DNA from: Firmicutes bacterium CAG:552 | GTDB taxonomy: Bacteria; Bacillota; Clostridia; Christensenellales; Pumilibacteraceae | Assembly: GCA_000435495.1 (NCBI GenBank) | Contig: FR884028.1 | Coordinates: 1-28,903 of the forward strand | Direction: 5' to 3' | DNA: 28,903 nucleotides | Part shown: in pieces, positions 1 through 9,064 of the stretch | Position numbering within the stretch: the first letter of the stretch is position 1 | Layout: every line of letters starts with the position of its first letter | The notes under the pieces: generated by a model | Told to the model about the DNA's origin: nothing | Databases searched by the model: none | What the model saw: only the letters and a program-made list of their open reading frames with translations | Made by a program: the position numbers and the translations under genes

Positions 1-3000
1 ATGGTAAGATTCGACGCTCGTAACGACGAATCGGTAAAATCCGTATACGTTGCAGTCGGCGATAGAATATTTACCGAAGAACCCGTAAAAGAAGGTCACA
101 ACTTTATCGGATGGTACAACACCTATGACGGAGCAGAATCCAACGGCTCCAAATACGAAGAAGCCGTGTTCTCTCAGGCGGGAGATATGGTGCTTTATGC
201 AGGTTGGCAAGCAAAGACGTATACCGTTACGCTTTACTATAACGGTGAAGCTCTTAAGGATGAAAACGGTAATCTAATGACTGTTAACGTTACGTACGGA
301 CAGCATTATCATATAGCACCCGTACCTGCCCCGGACGAAGGCATGGTGTTTGCCGGTTGGTATTATACTTCGGGTGGCGGAAATGCGCTTACAGACGTAG
401 ACGGTAATTCCTTTAACGCATGGCGATATACCGGCACGGACAGAGTATACGCATACTTTTCCAGGAACGTATTTGCGTTTACTTACGAAACTTCCACCGA
501 TACTTATGCAGTTGCAAAGGGCAGCGATATAGCTCGATTTACCAAAATAACCATTCCCGCTAAGTATAACGGAAAGGACGTAAGAGTTATTTCCGCCAAT
601 GCGTTTAAAAACTGTTCGCTTCTTAAAGAAGTAAATATTCCCAATACTATAGAAGTTATAGAGCGTACCGCATTCGATTCGTGTACCGCATTAGAAGCGT
701 ACAACGTTTACGACGCAGGTAAAGTCGGCGCAAGATATTCTTCCGATAACGGCGTATTGCTTGCAACCGACGTAGCCGGTAAAGAAATATTTAAATATCC
801 CGTTGCAAGAGACGGTAACTACGAAATACCGTACGGCATAGTACGTATTCCCGAAAAGACTTTCTATAATGCAACTAAACTTACTCACGTTGCTATTCCG
901 GTGACGGTAAGCTTTATAGGTCAGTCGGCGTTCTACGGCTGCAACGCACTCGAAGCGGTTTCCTTCCTCGAGTCGGATGGCGGAGAAGTCGACGCAGGCG
1001 AAATCGCCATATCGAAGTATGCGTTCCAGAATTGCAAAAAACTTACTTCGATAAATTTGCCTGCAAGACTTACTCAGTTCGCAAGTAATATCTTCTCAGG
1101 TTGTACAGCTCTTTCGGATATAAACATCGATAAGAATTGCGCAAATTATCAATCTATAAACGGTATGGTAACAAGCGGAGACGGCAAGACTTTATTGTAT
1201 TGCTCCCCCGGTAAGAGAGGCGAAGTGCGAATTCCGAACAGCATCGAGTCGATTGAGACAGAAGCATTTAAGTATTGCAACTATATTACTAAGTTAAGCA
1301 TAGCTGCTTCGGTTACTTCGATGGGCAACAGAGCATTCTACGGCTGTTCCGAGCTTACTACCGTTCATTTCGAGGGCGCTCAGGATGCGCAGGAAGCGGT
1401 AGTCGGATATCAGGCGTTTGAAAGATGCTACAAACTTAGCAGCGTATTGTTTGACGATGACGTTAATATAACTAAACTCGACAAATATGCATTCGAATAT
1501 TGTACGGCTCTTAAGAGCATTACTTTACCGGCATCTCTTGTTAAAATAGATAATCATGCTCTCGGATATTGTAGTTTGCTTTCCGAAGTTAAATTTGCGG
1601 AAGGAACTGTTTTTGTAGACGTTTCCGTGTCGGCGTTTGAAAAGAGCTTGAAGTTAACCAAGATCTATATTCCTTCCACGATGGAAGATATTCCGACCGG
1701 AGCAATAAATGCTTGCCCGTCTATCGAAGCAATTATCATCGACGACAAAAACCCCAATTTCTTGGCAGAAGGCACTGCAATATACAGCAAGGATAAGACA
1801 ATCATATACTTCTATTCAAAGACCGGGGCATTGCCGGGCGACAAACTCGAGCTTCCCGAAACGGTAGAAGTTATAAAGGCGAGCGTATTTAACGCTAACC
1901 TTAACGTAAAAACGTTAGTTATAGGTGCTAACGTTACGGCAATAGAGGACAGCGCATTCGAAGATGCTACCAACCTTGAATCCATAGAATTTAAGGCGAG
2001 CGAAAAACAACTGATGGTGGGTGAAAAAGTGTTTAAGGGCACGAAGGCACTTACGACGGTAACTATATCTTCTCGAATCGCAGAAATCGGCAACAGTATG
2101 TTTATGAATTCCGGACTTACGAGCGTTACGTTTGAAGCCGGTTTAGAGAAGATAGGAAATAGCGCATTTGCGGGTTGCGTAAATCTTAGCGAACTGACAT
2201 TTAACGGTGAAGCCGTAATTAAGGAAATAGGATCCAGCGCATTCTCCAATTCTAAACTTACAACGTTTGCTATGCCTGATACGGTAACGTTATTGGGAGC
2301 AAGCGCATTCAGCGGAGCCACTTCGCTTTCGACGGTAACGTTTGGTGAAAATTCCGTTCTTAAGGAAATCGGAGCAAGAGCGTTTGAAAAAACAGGTCTT
2401 GTATCTATTGAGTTGCCGGCATCCTTAGAAAAGATGGGTACATACATGTTTGCAAGCTGTACTAAGCTCGATTGCAATCCCTTCGCTAAATGTACATCGA
2501 TGACCGAAATTCCCGATTACACCTTTAAAAGTTGTACCGGACTTACCTCTTTTGTAATAAAGAGTAATATTAAAAAGGTAGGTAATTACGCATTCGCCGA
2601 CGGCACTAAATTAGCGACCGTAACATTCGAAGCCGGCGGAACGGAAGCTCTCGAAGTAGGCAATTACGCATTCTCCGCTTGCAGCGCGCTTACTACCGTA
2701 AAACTTCCTTCGAGATTGGAGATTCTCGGAAATCGCGCATTCCAAAATTGCACGAAGATGAATGCGATTACCTTTACCGATAAGGATATCGACTCTACGT
2801 CTACCTCTGACAAAGGAAACCTTAAGAGTATAGGCGATTATTGCTTCTTGTCTAACGGATTCTTAAAGATAGACATACCCGATTCGGTAGAGTATATCGG
2901 ACAATATGCATTCCAAAAATGCACCAAGCTTACTGCTATAACCATACCTGCTATGGTAAATAACAAGGCGCCTGTAGGCGACGGTAAGACCGCTCAAAAA

Positions 3001-6000
3001 TGCGGCATGGGCATTAGCACGGTAGGTAATAGCAGAACATTTGACGGATGTACCAAACTTACCACCGTAACCTTCCTCGATCCGACCGAAGAGCAAAAAG
3101 ATAAGATTGAATACATCGGTATAACTCTCGGTAACGAAATGTTTAAAGGTTGTACCGCTCTTAAAACCGTTGTTCTTCCCGCTCGTATGGAAGACGCCGA
3201 AGGCGCAAACGGTAAAATATTCCCGTCGATTGTATCCGACACATCTTCCGGCACAGCTTCCGGCACATTTAATGGATGTAAGAATATAGAAAGCATCTCG
3301 ATGGCGGACGGCGGCGAACACTACAGTGTAATAAACAACGTTATTTATAAGCTTAACGACGCTAAAGAAGAGGAAGTACTTATCTATGCGGCTAACAAGC
3401 TTGCAGGCAAAGTAACCGTACCTTATACCGTACGCAGCATTACGGCGAATTCGTTCTCCGAAAGAAATTCGATAACGGAGATCGAGTTTGAGGCTACTCC
3501 CGAAGGTAAGACTGAAGTTCCCCTCTCTATTGAGGACGGCAAAGCGGCTACCGGAGCATTCTTCTATATGCTCAAGCTTAAGTCCATTACTCTTCCCGAA
3601 CGTTTGGTTTACATAGGAAAATATGCGTTCTATCAAACTCAGATAGCATCGCTTAACATCCCCAAGAATGTTCGTAACAGCGAAGCTAATCCTATCGCTA
3701 TCAACTCTTACGCATTGGCTGACAGTGGCTCCAAAAAGAGTTTGCTTAAGACCGTAACGTTTGAAAATAACGACGAGGGAAATACTTCGGTGCTTTCCTT
3801 GGCAGGAAGCGTCTTCCAGTATCACCAAAAGCTTACAACCGTAACGCTTCCCGATTGTCTTGTGGAAGTGGGTACATATTTCTTCTATAATTCGACAATA
3901 ACTAAAGTTGCGCTTCCCAAGTCTCTTAAGAAATTAGGTAATTCTGCATTCTACGGATGTACTGAACTTACCGAGGTGACGTTTGAAGAAGGTACCGAGC
4001 TTGAATCTTTGGGCAGTTCGGCGTTCAGCGGTTGTACCTTGCTTAAGACGGTAACTTATCCTAAGACGAAAGCTATCGCCGGAAGTATGTACAGCACGAC
4101 TACTGCGATAACAAAAGTTATCTTGCCTGCAAACTTTACCGAACCGATTGCCAATATGTTTAGCGGAGCGACCAAGATTACCGCTATCGAAGTAGCCGCA
4201 GGCAATACCGCACTTAAAGCAGAGGACGGAGTTCTTTATACGATTGATTCCGAAGGTAAATTGGATAATCTTGTATATTACCCGGTTGCTAAGGCAGGTA
4301 CGTCATACGCTATACCCGACGGTGTAAAGGGTGTAGGAACTATAAACGTAGGCGGAACCACGACTTCGACGGTTGCGGCGTTTACCAAGAACGCTAACCT
4401 TCAATCGATAACCGTTCCGGCGTCCGTACAATCGATAGGCTCTTTTGCGTTCGCTAACAGCGCAAAACTTAAGTATGTAAAATTCGAACCCACCAAGGAA
4501 GGCGAAGCAGCCAAAGACCTTACTTTCGGCGATTACGTGTTCTATACTTGTAAGTTGCTCGAGGGTTCTGAGGCAGGTAAACCTTTCGTTATTCCCGCTC
4601 GTACCGCTGTAGGCGGAATCGGACCGAGATTGTTCGAAGATTGCGCAAAACTTACTAAGGTAGAGTTCGAAAGCGGTACTCGTATCGAAGAGATACCTGC
4701 TCGTACCTTCCGCAACACAGCGCTTACCGAATTTACTATACCTAAGAGCGTAACCGTTATAGGCGAATATGCGTTCTATGGTAACGAAGACCTTAAGGAT
4801 CTTAAGCTCGAAGCGGGCAGCGCAATTACGTCCATAGCAAGTAATGCGTTTAGCGGAGTAGGAGCTATTTCGCCCGACGTCGTTTCCGATATTATCAAAA
4901 ACGCTACAGTAGGTAGTTTTACATTCAGCGGAGCAAAGATATCCGGCGTGTTAACCATACCTAACGGGGTGTCGACCATAGGTTCAACTATGTTCAAAGA
5001 CAATGCGGCTATCACTAAGGTAATACTTCCCGATACCGTTACGGCAATAGAAAATAATGCGTTCCAAGGATGTACTTCGCTTAAAGAAGTGGTAATGTCC
5101 AAGAACATTACTTCCATCGGCCGATATGCTTTTGCTAAGACGGCAATAAGTACGATAGAACTTCCCGATTCTCTTAACACTTTAGGTGAATACGCATTCA
5201 GCGAATCTTCTATAGAGGAAGTTAACGTTCCGGCAAGCGTAACCAGTTTTGGTACTAACATGTTTAATAAGTGCGCTTCGCTTAAGAGAGCGACTATAAA
5301 CTGCTCTGTAGTAAACAATAACACATTCTTTGACTGTCTCAATCTTGCCGAGGTAGAACTCAGCGAAGGTGTACAGCGTATAGGCGATACGGCGTTTAGC
5401 GGATGCTCGGCACTTAAGGAGATAACCATTCCTTCTACAGTATGTAACGATCCCGTTCCGTCTTCTACCAGCAAGGCGCAAGTTTTGGGTATAGGTAAAA
5501 ACGCATTTAAGGAGTGTACTTCCCTTGAGTCGATTACTTTTGCCGAGGGCGGAAGCGCAGGTCTTACACTTGCGGAAGGTGCATTTACCGGATGTTCGTC
5601 GCTTACGGCGGTTGACTTTACCGAAAGAATCGTAAACGGTGTGGACAAAAATGGCGGAGTGTTCCCCGCAATAGGTAAAAACGCATTCAACGATTGTACT
5701 TCGCTTGCCGTAGTCACTAACCTCGGCGTCCTCGAAGGTATTGGCGACTTTGCGTTTAAAAATGCCGCTATTACCGAGATTAAACTTCCCGCCATGCTTA
5801 CCTATTACGGTACGTCGCCCTTTATGGGATGTCCGCTTACCAAGATAGATATCGAAGACGGTAACCAGGCACTCGAAGTAAAAGACGGTATACTTTACGA
5901 TAAGTCGCTTACCAAGCTTCTTATCTATCCTATCGGACTCGAAGGTGAAGTTTCTATCCCCGATTCTGTAGAAGAAATAGGAGAGGGCGTATTTGCCGGT

Positions 6001-8586
6001 TCGGGCATCAGCGCCATAACGCTTCCCTCGTCGCTTACCGAAGTAGGCGCACAGGCGTTTAAGGGTTGCAAAAAACTTACCAGGGTTGTTCTTCCCGAAG
6101 GTTGTACGGCTATCGGCGCCAACGCATTTACCGATTGTCCCATGCTCGAAAGCATTAACATTGTCGATTGTACAAAGATGACGAGTATTGGAGATTATGC
6201 GTTTAAGGGCTGTTCCAAACTCGTAGCCGAACTTCCCGCCTCGCTCGAAAAAATAGGAATAGATGCGTTTAGAGGAACTTCGATAAAGACGGCATTTATC
6301 TCTAATAAAGTTACTTCCATCGGTGCAAATGCATTCATGGGATGTGCTTCGCTTACTACCCTTACATTCGAAAACGGCGGAAACGTCGCTATAATCATCG
6401 GCGATTATGCGTTTAGCGGATGTACCGATATCCAGTCGGTTGTTCTTCCGTGGAGACTCAGAGGTAAGAGCGGCAGCGGATCTTACTCGGCTAACTTGCC
6501 GGCACTCGGTAATTATGCATTTAGCGGATGCACTTCGCTTAAGACCGTATCTGCCGAGGCTCAATACGATAATACTTTAAGCAACTACTACTACATGCAG
6601 TACGGTAACTACTGCTTTGAAGATTGTGTAAATCTTGTTTCCGTAGATATTCATCCTTGCATAGCCGCAAGCAGCTACGAGCAAGGCGGTGGCGGTAATA
6701 ATACCTCATACATCAGAGGCATAGGAGCATATGCGTTTAAGGGTTGTAAGTTGCTTGAGAGAGTTACCTTCCCCGAGACTACCGGTAAGCATGAGATAGA
6801 CGAAACCGGAAACGGCCGCATGATTCGCATAGGTAATTATGCGTTTGCAGGTTGCGCTAAGCTTAGCGACGTAAACTTCCATAAGAATACCTTCGAATAC
6901 GGTGATTATAGCTTTAGTGGTACTGCTGTAACCAAAGTTGTTATTTACGGACACGATTACTACGATACGTCAACCAAGTCTTCTTATATCAAAGAAGGTG
7001 CGTTTAAAGATTGTAAACAGCTTGTTTCCGCAGAGTTTATTACCGAAAACGTACATTTGTATCTCTATAAGAGTTCGTTCCAAGGTTGTTCGGCTCTCGA
7101 AACGGTTAAATTCTCCGGAACAGACGGTTACACCAAGCGTATTTATATCAAAGAGTTTGCGTTTAAGGATTGTACCTCTCTTGCTTCGGTAACGTTTGGC
7201 GTTCTCGGCGAAGGTGACGCTGCTAAATGTTGCGTATACTCTATCGAAAGAATGGCGTTTGGCGGATGCACATCGCTTAGCAGCCTCAACATTCCCAAGG
7301 ATGTCGTGGCTTCCGATAATATCGCAGACGTGGATACCGAGATAACTTACGAAGAAGGTTCTAACGTCGAAGTGGAAAACGGAATCGTTTATAACAAAGG
7401 CAAGACCACTGTTATAAAAATACCGACCGCTAAGATAAACGAGCCTCTTGCTGCGACCGCTACCGAATTCGGGGACGGCGCATTGGCAGGCGTTAATGTG
7501 GACGAATACGTTATCCCCGCTCAGATTACTAAGCTCGGTTATTATGTATTCTCCGGGTCTTCGATTAAGAAGATAACCGTGCCTAAGACGATTACTAACA
7601 TGAGCTACTATGTATTTGCAGATTGCAAACAGCTCGAAGAAGTAACGTTTGAAGAAGGCAGCTCGCTTACGACTATAGGTAACTATACGTTTATGGGATG
7701 TACTTCGCTTAAGAAGGTTAAGTTGCATAGCGGCGTTACTACAATAAGCATGGGCATGTTTAAAGATTGTACTTCGCTTGCAAGTATCGATATTCCCGAA
7801 TCGGTAACCAAGTTCGATACCGAATGCTTTATGGGATGTACTTCGCTTAGCAATATTACCATAAGCGACAAGATTACTTACATCAATAAGAATGCGTTTG
7901 CAAACTGTACTTCGCTTACCTATATCAATATTCCCGAATCGGTTACTACGGTTAACGAAGGCGCATTTATGGGCTCCGGTCTTAAGACTGCAATATTCGG
8001 TGCAAAAGTTCTTTCGATGTCCAAGTACATGTTTAAGGATTGTAAGCAGCTTACTTCGGTAACTATCGTTTCTTATAACGACAGAAAGATTACTTCTCTC
8101 AGCGAAGGTGCGTTTATGGGATGTACTTCGCTTACCGGATTGACTTTGCCTGCAAGCTTGACTGCTATAAGCAAGTCGTGTTTCGAAGGATGTACTTCGC
8201 TTACCGAACTTGCATTGCCGGATACCATTTCTACTGTGGGCGAGGCTGCGTTTAAGGATTGCGCTTCGCTTAAGAGCATGGACTTCAGCGCAACCAAGCT
8301 CGGCAACGTAATTAACGATTCGCTATTCGAGGGATGTACTTCACTCGAGACGGTAATTCTTAAGTCTAACGTGGTCAGCATTTACGAAAAGGCGTTTAAG
8401 GGATGCGTTTCCATTAAAGAGCTTGTTATCGAAGGTTCGATACTTACTCTCCAGGATGGTGCGTTTGACGGCTGGACGGCTGCTCAGACTATCAGATTTA
8501 ACGGAAATACAGCTCCGACAGAAAGATGGACGTCGGGCTGGAATAGCGGATGTAAGGCTAATATCGTCTTTGCAGAAGTTAAGTAA
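1..8586 (+). CDS. Giant BspA-type leucine-rich-repeat surface protein (5'-partial)
   Basis: At least 2861 residues. Two InlB B-type (Listeria-Bacteroides) repeats come first, about residues 1-72 and 73-155, recognised by the pattern hydrophobic strand, GW-Y, then LYAGW. From about residue 165 to 2830 runs a long LRR_5/BspA solenoid with units of about 23 residues such as I-x-x-x-AF-x-x-C-x-x-L-x-x-V-x-L-P. It is punctuated by strand-rich inserts of the type DGVLY...LLxYP (near residues 247, 386, 591, 1111, 1408, 1961 and 2459). The C-terminus ends in a WTSGWNSGC-x-x-x-IVF cap; no LPxTG or membrane anchor is visible. There is no signal peptide, so the ATG at base 1 is probably internal and the true start lies upstream of the window. 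BspA proteins are surface or secreted adhesins in gut and oral bacteria; ligand and anchoring here are unknown. Similar codons recur between repeats, suggesting growth by duplication. Confidence 0.93.
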   Translation: MVRFDARNDESVKSVYVAVGDRIFTEEPVKEGHNFIGWYNTYDGAESNGSKYEEAVFSQAGDMVLYAGWQAKTYTVTLYYNGEALKDENGNLMTVNVTYGQHYHIAPVPAPDEGMVFAGWYYTSGGGNALTDVDGNSFNAWRYTGTDRVYAYFSRNVFAFTYETSTDTYAVAKGSDIARFTKITIPAKYNGKDVRVISANAFKNCSLLKEVNIPNTIEVIERTAFDSCTALEAYNVYDAGKVGARYSSDNGVLLATDVAGKEIFKYPVARDGNYEIPYGIVRIPEKTFYNATKLTHVAIPVTVSFIGQSAFYGCNALEAVSFLESDGGEVDAGEIAISKYAFQNCKKLTSINLPARLTQFASNIFSGCTALSDINIDKNCANYQSINGMVTSGDGKTLLYCSPGKRGEVRIPNSIESIETEAFKYCNYITKLSIAASVTSMGNRAFYGCSELTTVHFEGAQDAQEAVVGYQAFERCYKLSSVLFDDDVNITKLDKYAFEYCTALKSITLPASLVKIDNHALGYCSLLSEVKFAEGTVFVDVSVSAFEKSLKLTKIYIPSTMEDIPTGAINACPSIEAIIIDDKNPNFLAEGTAIYSKDKTIIYFYSKTGALPGDKLELPETVEVIKASVFNANLNVKTLVIGANVTAIEDSAFEDATNLESIEFKASEKQLMVGEKVFKGTKALTTVTISSRIAEIGNSMFMNSGLTSVTFEAGLEKIGNSAFAGCVNLSELTFNGEAVIKEIGSSAFSNSKLTTFAMPDTVTLLGASAFSGATSLSTVTFGENSVLKEIGARAFEKTGLVSIELPASLEKMGTYMFASCTKLDCNPFAKCTSMTEIPDYTFKSCTGLTSFVIKSNIKKVGNYAFADGTKLATVTFEAGGTEALEVGNYAFSACSALTTVKLPSRLEILGNRAFQNCTKMNAITFTDKDIDSTSTSDKGNLKSIGDYCFLSNGFLKIDIPDSVEYIGQYAFQKCTKLTAITIPAMVNNKAPVGDGKTAQKCGMGISTVGNSRTFDGCTKLTTVTFLDPTEEQKDKIEYIGITLGNEMFKGCTALKTVVLPARMEDAEGANGKIFPSIVSDTSSGTASGTFNGCKNIESISMADGGEHYSVINNVIYKLNDAKEEEVLIYAANKLAGKVTVPYTVRSITANSFSERNSITEIEFEATPEGKTEVPLSIEDGKAATGAFFYMLKLKSITLPERLVYIGKYAFYQTQIASLNIPKNVRNSEANPIAINSYALADSGSKKSLLKTVTFENNDEGNTSVLSLAGSVFQYHQKLTTVTLPDCLVEVGTYFFYNSTITKVALPKSLKKLGNSAFYGCTELTEVTFEEGTELESLGSSAFSGCTLLKTVTYPKTKAIAGSMYSTTTAITKVILPANFTEPIANMFSGATKITAIEVAAGNTALKAEDGVLYTIDSEGKLDNLVYYPVAKAGTSYAIPDGVKGVGTINVGGTTTSTVAAFTKNANLQSITVPASVQSIGSFAFANSAKLKYVKFEPTKEGEAAKDLTFGDYVFYTCKLLEGSEAGKPFVIPARTAVGGIGPRLFEDCAKLTKVEFESGTRIEEIPARTFRNTALTEFTIPKSVTVIGEYAFYGNEDLKDLKLEAGSAITSIASNAFSGVGAISPDVVSDIIKNATVGSFTFSGAKISGVLTIPNGVSTIGSTMFKDNAAITKVILPDTVTAIENNAFQGCTSLKEVVMSKNITSIGRYAFAKTAISTIELPDSLNTLGEYAFSESSIEEVNVPASVTSFGTNMFNKCASLKRATINCSVVNNNTFFDCLNLAEVELSEGVQRIGDTAFSGCSALKEITIPSTVCNDPVPSSTSKAQVLGIGKNAFKECTSLESITFAEGGSAGLTLAEGAFTGCSSLTAVDFTERIVNGVDKNGGVFPAIGKNAFNDCTSLAVVTNLGVLEGIGDFAFKNAAITEIKLPAMLTYYGTSPFMGCPLTKIDIEDGNQALEVKDGILYDKSLTKLLIYPIGLEGEVSIPDSVEEIGEGVFAGSGISAITLPSSLTEVGAQAFKGCKKLTRVVLPEGCTAIGANAFTDCPMLESINIVDCTKMTSIGDYAFKGCSKLVAELPASLEKIGIDAFRGTSIKTAFISNKVTSIGANAFMGCASLTTLTFENGGNVAIIIGDYAFSGCTDIQSVVLPWRLRGKSGSGSYSANLPALGNYAFSGCTSLKTVSAEAQYDNTLSNYYYMQYGNYCFEDCVNLVSVDIHPCIAASSYEQGGGGNNTSYIRGIGAYAFKGCKLLERVTFPETTGKHEIDETGNGRMIRIGNYAFAGCAKLSDVNFHKNTFEYGDYSFSGTAVTKVVIYGHDYYDTSTKSSYIKEGAFKDCKQLVSAEFITENVHLYLYKSSFQGCSALETVKFSGTDGYTKRIYIKEFAFKDCTSLASVTFGVLGEGDAAKCCVYSIERMAFGGCTSLSSLNIPKDVVASDNIADVDTEITYEEGSNVEVENGIVYNKGKTTVIKIPTAKINEPLAATATEFGDGALAGVNVDEYVIPAQITKLGYYVFSGSSIKKITVPKTITNMSYYVFADCKQLEEVTFEEGSSLTTIGNYTFMGCTSLKKVKLHSGVTTISMGMFKDCTSLASIDIPESVTKFDTECFMGCTSLSNITISDKITYINKNAFANCTSLTYINIPESVTTVNEGAFMGSGLKTAIFGAKVLSMSKYMFKDCKQLTSVTIVSYNDRKITSLSEGAFMGCTSLTGLTLPASLTAISKSCFEGCTSLTELALPDTISTVGEAAFKDCASLKSMDFSATKLGNVINDSLFEGCTSLETVILKSNVVSIYEKAFKGCVSIKELVIEGSILTLQDGAFDGWTAAQTIRFNGNTAPTERWTSGWNSGCKANIVFAEVK

Positions 8587-8651
8587 GCAGACGATTGGAT
8601 AATTCAATTGCGACTCGCTTTATCTGAGGCAGGTCGTGTAACAAGCGAAAT

Positions 8652-8690
8652 AAGCTACGCTGAGGGTAACCTTGGCGTAGCTTTGTTTTC
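8652..8690 (+). terminator. Rho-independent terminator after the surface-protein gene
   Basis: AAGCTACGC (8652-8660) pairs with GCGTAGCTT (8675-8683). Two G-U wobbles and AGG/CCT continue the stem to 14 pairs closed by a GTAA (GNRA-type) tetraloop at 8666-8669. A modest T-rich tail (TGTTTTCC) follows. It lies 65 bases after the stop codon. Confidence 0.7.
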
Positions 8691-8692
8691 CT

Positions 8693-8719
8693 GTTACTTT
8701 TCTTGGTAAGAAAAGTAAC
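8693..8719. repeat. Perfect 12-bp hairpin overlapping the first 43-bp repeat
   Basis: GTTACTTTTCTT (8693-8704) and AAGAAAAGTAAC (8708-8719) are exact inverted copies around a GGT loop. The right arm lies inside the first 43-bp direct repeat. The second copy of the direct repeat has only a degenerate left arm, so the hairpin is intact only in copy one. Confidence 0.75.
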
Positions 8720-8745
8720 CAAAAGAACATCAAAAGATTTCCTAT
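8703..8745 (+). repeat. 43-bp direct repeat, copy 1
   Basis: Identical over 43 bases to 8805-8847, beginning TTGGTAAGAAAAGTAACC and ending GATTTCCTAT. The copies start 102 bases apart. It is noncoding and lies just after a terminator. It may belong to a dispersed repeat family, but only these two copies can be seen here. Confidence 0.85.
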
Positions 8746-8804
8746 AAGCGATAGCAAAAGTCTTTACGTTATCCGCTTTTAGTCATTTTGGTGTAGTAAC
8801 TACT

Positions 8805-8847
8805 TTGGTAAGAAAAGTAACCAAAAGAACATCAAAAGATTTCCTAT
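8805..8847 (+). repeat. 43-bp direct repeat, copy 2
   Basis: Exact second copy of 8703-8745. The preceding bases GTAGTAACTAC replace the hairpin arm that precedes copy 1. Confidence 0.85.
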
Positions 8848-8970
8848 GTAGTGAGGTAGTATCTTTTCTGTTGTATACTTTTATTTGCGGCAGGGTGTAC
8901 AGATACATATAAAAAATTTGATAGCAGTGAGTTTTTATGTGGAAAGAAAAAAATTCAAACTGCGACAAAA

Positions 8971-9047
8971 AAAGAGCAGGGCTCAGTGAAATACATCGCC
9001 AAAAGCGTTTAACTTTTGCAGCGCATTTTAGAGTAGTCCTGCTCTTT
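8971..9047 (-). terminator. Long interrupted hairpin, terminator of the lipid kinase gene
   Basis: AAAGAGCAGG (8971-8980) pairs perfectly with CCTGCTCTTT (9038-9047). Inside, AAAT/ATTT (8989-8992, 9025-9028), CGC/GCG (8997-8999, 9021-9023) and CAAAAG/CTTTTG (9000-9005, 9013-9018) extend it into a rod. On the minus strand the 3' arm runs into seven T residues (complement of 8967-8973), fitting termination of the gene ending at 9065. On the plus strand a weaker TTTGTGTTTTT follows, so it may also stop read-through from the left. Confidence 0.65.
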
Positions 9048-9064
9048 GTGTTTTTGATTGTAAT

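Larger units (their letters stand above)
8587..9064. other. Gene-free region between convergent genes
   Basis: No credible coding region is seen in these 478 bases. They hold the terminator of the surface-protein gene, a perfect 12-bp hairpin, two copies of a 43-bp direct repeat and a long interrupted hairpin at the end of the lipid kinase gene. A 61-codon open frame on the minus strand (8968-8783) crosses the second repeat, has no family resemblance and is not called. Confidence 0.7.

Noticed and set aside
1..3. ATG at base 1 as the true start of the surface protein
   Set aside because: No signal peptide follows and the sequence starts in the middle of an InlB-type repeat, so the gene most likely continues upstream.
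5182..6564. A 460-codon open frame and many others on the minus strand inside the surface-protein gene
   Set aside because: They mirror the repetitive codons of the real plus-strand repeats, have low-complexity repeated sequence, no ribosome binding sites and no family match.
7690..8200. Regular DNA repeats as a possible CRISPR array
   Set aside because: The repeats keep one reading frame and encode LRR units; there are no uniform spacers or cas genes.
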